From Leekyejoonella antrihumi (GTDB taxonomy: Bacteria > Actinomycetota > Actinomycetes > Actinomycetales > Dermatophilaceae): 64,000 nt of DNA. The DNA lies in the NCBI RefSeq assembly GCF_007845645.1, contig NZ_VCQV01000022.1, forward strand, positions 1 to 64,000, written 5' to 3'. Shown here one piece after another: positions 60,215 through 64,000 of this stretch (the first letter of the stretch is position 1; every line of letters starts with the position of its first letter). The position numbers were made by a program, and so were the translations under genes. The notes below the pieces were generated by a model, which worked only from the letters and a program-made list of their open reading frames with translations, did no database searches and was not told where the DNA came from.

Positions 60215-60892
60215 ATGGAGATCACCGTTACCGGACGTCACGTCCCGGTACCCGAGCGCTTTCGCCGCCACATCGAGGAGAAGCTCGCCAAGGTCCCACA
60301 GCTGGATCCGCGCGTTACCCGGTGCGATGTCGTCGTCACGCACGAGGCGAACCCGAGGCAGGCAAAGGAAGCGGAACGAATAGAGATCACCTGTCACGCC
60401 AAGCGCTCGGTGATTCGTGCCGAGGCAAGTGCCGACGACGTCTATGGCGCCCTTGACCTGGTGTCCACCCGGCTCGCGGAGCGACTGCGACGGCAGCACG
60501 ACAAGCGGCGGGTCCACCGCGGACGGCGGCAGCCCCTGTCCGTGCATGACGCAACGGCCCGGCTCGAACCCCCGCTCAACGGTGCGGCGAGCGACGACGC
60601 GGGTCGGCTGCCTGCTCACATCGAGGCCGTCGGCGGCGACGAGGACTGCCCGATCGAGCTGCGCGAGAAGGTGCACGCCAGCCCTCCGATGGGAGTCGAC
60701 CAGGCCCTGAACGAGATGGAGCTGGTCGGGCACGACTTCTACCTGTACCAGGATCACGAGACCGGTCGCCCGAGCGTCGTGTACCGTCGCCGAGGCTGGT
60801 CCTACGGCGTGATCCAGCTCGACATCCAGGACTCCGAGAAGGAGCCGGGATCCGGTACCACCGAACAGCAGAAGGTGACGACAGCACGATGA
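60215..60892 (+). CDS. hpf: long-form ribosome hibernation promoting factor
   Basis: 225 residues, ATG 60215 with a full AAGGAGG 6 bases upstream. N-terminal S30AE domain (~1-105): MEITVTGRHVPVPERFRRHIEEKL, VVVTHEANPRQAKEAERIEI, DDVYGALDLVSTRLAERLRR; a linker; and the C-terminal dimerisation domain (~165-215): SPPMGVDQALNEMELVGHDFYLY and VVYRRRGWSYGVIQL. Long HPF joins 70S ribosomes into inactive 100S dimers in stationary phase or hypoxia. The very strong SD predicts high level when transcribed. Confidence 0.94.
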   Translation: MEITVTGRHVPVPERFRRHIEEKLAKVPQLDPRVTRCDVVVTHEANPRQAKEAERIEITCHAKRSVIRAEASADDVYGALDLVSTRLAERLRRQHDKRRVHRGRRQPLSVHDATARLEPPLNGAASDDAGRLPAHIEAVGGDEDCPIELREKVHASPPMGVDQALNEMELVGHDFYLYQDHETGRPSVVYRRRGWSYGVIQLDIQDSEKEPGSGTTEQQKVTTAR

Positions 60893-60904
60893 GCAGCATC
60901 TTCC

Positions 60905-61648
60905 GTGACTGACGCACCACCTCCGGAGCGCGGGGCCGACCAGCAGTCGGCCCCGCGTGCTGGCGTGCCGGCACCGATCCGCGTGCTGCTGGTCGATGAC
61001 TACGCGATCTATCGGCGCGGCGTCGAGACGGTGCTCGCACTCGAGGACGACATCGAGGTTGTCGCCCAGGCCGGCGGCTGCGCCGAGGCGATTGCCGCCG
61101 CGGAGCTCGTCGCACCCGATGTCGTCGTCCTCGACATCTGCCTGCCGGACGGCTCCGGCACCGACGCCTGCGCCCGGATCAAGGATGCCGCCCCGAGCGC
61201 GCAGATCCTGATGCTGACCGCCTCGGACGACGACGCCGACCTGGTGGCGGCGATTCGCGCGGGCGCGACCGGCTACCTGCTGAAGGATGTCGGCCCGGAG
61301 CAGCTGCCCAGTGCGATCCGCTCAGTTGCCTCCGGTCACGCCCTGCTGTCACCGGCGCTCGCCTCCACCCTCCTGGCCGAGTTCTCCCAGCTGGTTCGCT
61401 CCGAGCCGGATATTCGGCCCAGCCCACCGCCACCGCGGCTGACCGCCCGCGAGCGTGAGGTCCTGGTCCAGGTGGCCCGGGGCTGGTCCAACCGGCGGAT
61501 CGCCGAGGAGCTGTTCATCTCGGAGAACACCGTGAAGAACCACGTGCGCAACATCCTGGAGAAGCTGGCGCTGCCCAGCCGGATGGAGGCCGCGGTGTAT
61601 GCGATGCGCGGAGGGCTCATCGACGATCCCCGGGACGGGTCGGAGTGA
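60905..61648 (+). CDS. NarL/LuxR-family response regulator
   Basis: 247 residues, GTG 60905, 12 bases after hpf. A receiver domain with D31-D32 acid pair, phosphoacceptor D77 ([13 protein letters not shown]), T105 and K127 (GYLLKDVG), then a LuxR-type [46 protein letters not shown]. No kinase gene is adjacent. Position directly after hpf, in place of the usual secA, suggests linkage to dormancy or starvation, but that is only context. Stop overlaps the next start by GTGA. Confidence 0.88.
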   Translation: MTDAPPPERGADQQSAPRAGVPAPIRVLLVDDYAIYRRGVETVLALEDDIEVVAQAGGCAEAIAAAELVAPDVVVLDICLPDGSGTDACARIKDAAPSAQILMLTASDDDADLVAAIRAGATGYLLKDVGPEQLPSAIRSVASGHALLSPALASTLLAEFSQLVRSEPDIRPSPPPPRLTAREREVLVQVARGWSNRRIAEELFISENTVKNHVRNILEKLALPSRMEAAVYAMRGGLIDDPRDGSE

Positions 61649-62847
61649 CCGCGGGGACCGAACGTCTGAGCCGGCCCGCAGCCCGACGGATCGCCTTGGC
61701 AGCACAAGGGTTTGCCGACCCTCGTCCCGAGCCGTATGCCGCGACGTCGCGGCAGCTGCAGCGCGTTGTCGACCGGGTCGCGGTGATCCAGATCGACAGC
61801 GTCAATGTCCTGACGCGCAGCCAGTACCTGCCGTTCTTCTCCCGGCTCGGCCCCTACGACCCGGCGTTGCTGGACCGGGCGCGAGACCGTGCGCCACGCC
61901 GGCTGGTGGAGTACTGGGCGCACGAGGCCAGCCTGGTGTCGCCCACCACCTGGCCGCTGCTCGACTTCCGGATGCAGCGCGCCGTGCAGGACTCGTGGGG
62001 CGGAATGCAGCGCGTCGCCCGGGACCACCCCGACCTGGTGGCCGCGGTGCGCGCCGAGGTGCAGCGGCGCGGACCGCTGACCTCCCGCGAGGTCGAACGA
62101 CGCCTTGAGCACGACGTGCCGCGCAGCAAGGACGACTGGGGGTGGAACTGGAGCCTGGTCAAGAGCGCCCTGGAGCACCTCTTCTGGGCCGGCGAGATCA
62201 GCAGCGCGGGCCGGACCTCCCAGTTCGAGCGACGCTACGACGCGGTTGCCCGGGTCCTGCCCAAACCGATGCGTCACCTGGTGGACCCCGGTCGGCGCCC
62301 GCCTCCTGCCGAGGCCTTCATCGAGCTCATGCGCATCGCCGCCCGCGCGCACGGCGTCGGCACCGAGCAGTGTCTGCGGGACTACTTTCGGCTCAGTCCG
62401 ACACAGGCGCGGCCGGCCCTGCAGACGCTCGTCGACACCGGAGAGCTGCGGCCGGTGACGATCGACGGGTGGCGGCGCACGGCCTACCTGCACGTCGACG
62501 CACGCCGGCCGCGCGGCGTCCACGCCGAGGCGCTGCTCAGCCCGTTCGACTCGCTGATCTGGCAGCGGGACCGCACGGCCGCCCTCTGGGACTTCCACTA
62601 CCGGCTGGAGATCTACGTGCCGCGGGAGCAGCGCGTGCACGGCTACTACGTGCTGCCGTTCCTCTACGGCGACGCCCTGGTGGGGCGGGTCGATCTGAAG
62701 GCCGACCGGCAGGCGCGGGTGCTGCGGGTGCAGTCCACGCACTGGGAGGATGGTGCGCCGGCCGCGGCGCGACCGGCCCTGGACCGGCAGCTGGCGGCCT
62801 TGGCGGACTGGCTCGACCTGGATGCGGTGTCCTGCGCCGCAGCCTGA
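61645..62847 (+). CDS. winged-helix DNA-binding/YcaQ-like protein (crosslink repair glycosylase family)
   Basis: 400 residues, GTG 61645 overlapping the regulator stop. [14 protein letters not shown] at the start, [43 protein letters not shown], and the conserved [30 protein letters not shown] and [33 protein letters not shown], all typical of the HTH_42/YcaQ/AlkX family. Two such proteins open interstrand crosslinks in E. coli and Streptomyces. Catalytic Gln-x-Gln or Gln-x-Asp (here QID in VIQIDS) is consistent. The role in repair is inferred from the family. Confidence 0.85.
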   Translation: MTAGTERLSRPAARRIALAAQGFADPRPEPYAATSRQLQRVVDRVAVIQIDSVNVLTRSQYLPFFSRLGPYDPALLDRARDRAPRRLVEYWAHEASLVSPTTWPLLDFRMQRAVQDSWGGMQRVARDHPDLVAAVRAEVQRRGPLTSREVERRLEHDVPRSKDDWGWNWSLVKSALEHLFWAGEISSAGRTSQFERRYDAVARVLPKPMRHLVDPGRRPPPAEAFIELMRIAARAHGVGTEQCLRDYFRLSPTQARPALQTLVDTGELRPVTIDGWRRTAYLHVDARRPRGVHAEALLSPFDSLIWQRDRTAALWDFHYRLEIYVPREQRVHGYYVLPFLYGDALVGRVDLKADRQARVLRVQSTHWEDGAPAAARPALDRQLAALADWLDLDAVSCAAA

Positions 62848-62894
62848 CCCCCGAGACGCCGCGAGACGCGAGTAGCTGCCCTGTGAGGTCTGGT

Positions 62895-64000
62895 TCAGTC
62901 GGTGAGGTCGCTCGCCAGCAGCTCGTAGTACGCGCCGTCCGAGTAGGTGCCGTCGGCCCGCGAGTACGCCTGTCGATCCGTGCCCCAGCGCGCGAATCCG
63001 GCCCGCTCGAGCAGTTGCTGGGACGCGATGTTCGACAGATCCGTGCCTGCGTGCAACCGGGTCAGGCCCATTCCGCCGTCCGCGGTCGGCAGGAAGGCGT
63101 GCGTGACGGTGGCCGCCAGCGCCTCGGTGACGTAGCCGCGGCCTCGCGCGTCGACGTGCAGCCAGTAGCCGATCTCGGCGTTGGTCGGTGTGCCCTCACC
63201 GATGCCGAAGATGCCGATGCTTCCCAGGGCCGCGTCGGTGGCCCGGTCGGCGATGCACCAGTCGAGCACTGTGCCCGAGTCGCGCAGGGACTGTCTGCGG
63301 GCCAGCCAGTCGTCGAACGTCTCGGCGATCGGCTGGGCACCTGCCGGCAGGTACAACGCGCTGGCGACGTCCAGCCGCTGATCGGGGCGTGGCCGGTCGC
63401 TCTGCCGCCAGGGGCGCAGGGTGAGCCGGTCGGTATGTAGCGTCGGCACCGGGCGGGGGACCACGCGCGTCGCGAAGCGGTCGTCGGACGCCAGCAGCTC
63501 GAAGGAGAGGGCACCGGTAGGCGGACCGTCGTCATGGGCGAGCACCTCGCGCTCGGTCGCGGAGAGGCGGAACCCGGCGCGTCGCAGCGTGCGCTGTGAG
63601 GCGGGGTTCTCGGCGTCCGTGCCGGCCTGCAGGCGGTGCAGCCCGAGGCCGCCCTTGTCCCGGGCGGAGAAAGCGTAGGGGATCAGTGCGTCCAGAGTGT
63701 GCTGGACCAGGCCCTTGCCGCGCGCGGCGGGAGCGATCCAGTACCCGAGCAGCCCGCTGCCGCGCGTGAAGTCGACCTGCAGGCGAACGACCTGCACGTG
63801 ACCCAGCGGACGATCGGTCTCTGCGCCGGCGATGCACCAGAAGATCCCTTCGCCGCCGGCCATCCGCTCCAGCCTGCATCGATGCCACTCGGTGTACTCC
63901 TGTGGCTCGGGCCACATGCCTTCCGCGAATCGCTGTGCCGCTGCGTCCGGACCGACCGGTGGGGTGTCGTCCGGACGCCACGGACGCAGCCGGATCCCGG
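62895..64000 (-). CDS. tandem GNAT acetyltransferase, 5' end truncated by the window edge
   Basis: The frame runs leftward from beyond 64000 to 62895, at least 368 residues. Before the ATG at 63917 the reverse strand still reads a normal GNAT opening (IRLRPWRPDD ... PPVGPDAAAQRF), so the gene starts off-window. Domain one: LGYWIAPAARGKGLVQHTLDAL and NPASQRTLRRAGFRL. Domain two: LTLRPWRQSDRPRPDQRLD, AEIGYWLHVDARGRGYVTEALAA and NIASQQLLERAGFARWG. Both halves keep the acetyl-CoA loop R-G-x-G/A-like pattern. RimJ/RimL-type substrates likely; not identified. Confidence 0.85.
   Translation of the reverse strand, partial: GIRLRPWRPDDTPPVGPDAAAQRFAEGMWPEPQEYTEWHRCRLERMAGGEGIFWCIAGAETDRPLGHVQVVRLQVDFTRGSGLLGYWIAPAARGKGLVQHTLDALIPYAFSARDKGGLGLHRLQAGTDAENPASQRTLRRAGFRLSATEREVLAHDDGPPTGALSFELLASDDRFATRVVPRPVPTLHTDRLTLRPWRQSDRPRPDQRLDVASALYLPAGAQPIAETFDDWLARRQSLRDSGTVLDWCIADRATDAALGSIGIFGIGEGTPTNAEIGYWLHVDARGRGYVTEALAATVTHAFLPTADGGMGLTRLHAGTDLSNIASQQLLERAGFARWGTDRQAYSRADGTYSDGAYYELLASDLTD

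Overview
The window is a stretch of a high-G+C actinobacterial chromosome. Independent markers agree on this: a WhiB regulator, MtrA-MtrB-LpqB, mycothione reductase (mycothiol redox chemistry), FbiA/FbiB and an LLM oxidoreductase (cofactor F420), DUF3499 and TIGR03089 proteins, and many GTG/TTG starts. The conserved backbone resembles, from memory, the M. tuberculosis interval that runs from accD5/birA through purK-purE, an LCP protein, TIGR03089, fbiAB-whiB2, DUF3499-pmm and sahH to mtrAB-lpqB-comF-hpf. No arabinogalactan/mycolate genes are seen. A non-mycolate Micrococcales member (Dermacoccaceae-like) is my inference, not a demonstrated identity.

Layout. 1-8.4 kb: truncated acyl-CoA carboxylase beta subunit, an in-frame biotin ligase-class III cyclase fusion, a two-component system, GtrA, purK-purE, an F420-type LLM oxidoreductase and an acyl-CoA dehydrogenase. 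8.4-12.6 kb: LCP ligase, family 2 glycosyltransferase and a Wzm/Wzt-type ABC exporter. 12.7-14.1 kb: 3-oxoacid CoA-transferase. 14.2-32.9 kb: a surface-glycan island with all six pseudaminic-acid-type steps (PseB, C, H, G, I and an SpsF/PseF-type cytidylyltransferase fused to a degenerate aldo/keto-reductase domain). The island also holds an ACP/AMP-ligase/SDR cassette, sugar methyltransferases, glycosyltransferases including two polysialyltransferase-like proteins, and an exported esterase. 32.9-38.1 kb: DNA glycosylase, then a leftward operon fbiA-fbiB-ATP-grasp ligase-Asp/Glu racemase. 38.1-48 kb: WhiB, a giant membrane glycosyltransferase, DUF5719, an NAD-binding protein, a zincin-like protein, DUF3499, phosphomannomutase, Trm112-like and SIS proteins. 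48-64 kb: tryptophan dioxygenase, mycothione reductase, a CDF transporter, DinB, ahcY, a ferritin-VIT1 fusion, mtrA-mtrB-lpqB, comF, hpf, a NarL-type regulator, a YcaQ-like protein and a truncated tandem GNAT.

How it works together. The glycan island, the ABC exporter and the LCP protein form a plausible make-export-attach route for a nonulosonate-containing wall polymer. The ATP-grasp/racemase pair could supply a D-Asp or D-Glu peptidoglycan bridge. FbiA/FbiB supply F420 for enzymes such as the LLM oxidoreductase.

The most unusual feature is a small dispersed palindromic repeat with five copies in the window. Three copies sit exactly at ATGA stop/start junctions between co-directional genes (purK/purE, ATP-grasp/racemase, mtrB/lpqB). 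Two of these carry a tiny ORF that starts in the upstream ATGA and ends in a downstream ATGA. This is the architecture known for mycobacterial MIRUs, here built from an unrelated-looking sequence with a covarying hairpin.

No gene-free stretch exceeds about 250 bases. No tRNA, rRNA, CRISPR array, transposase or replication origin was seen.
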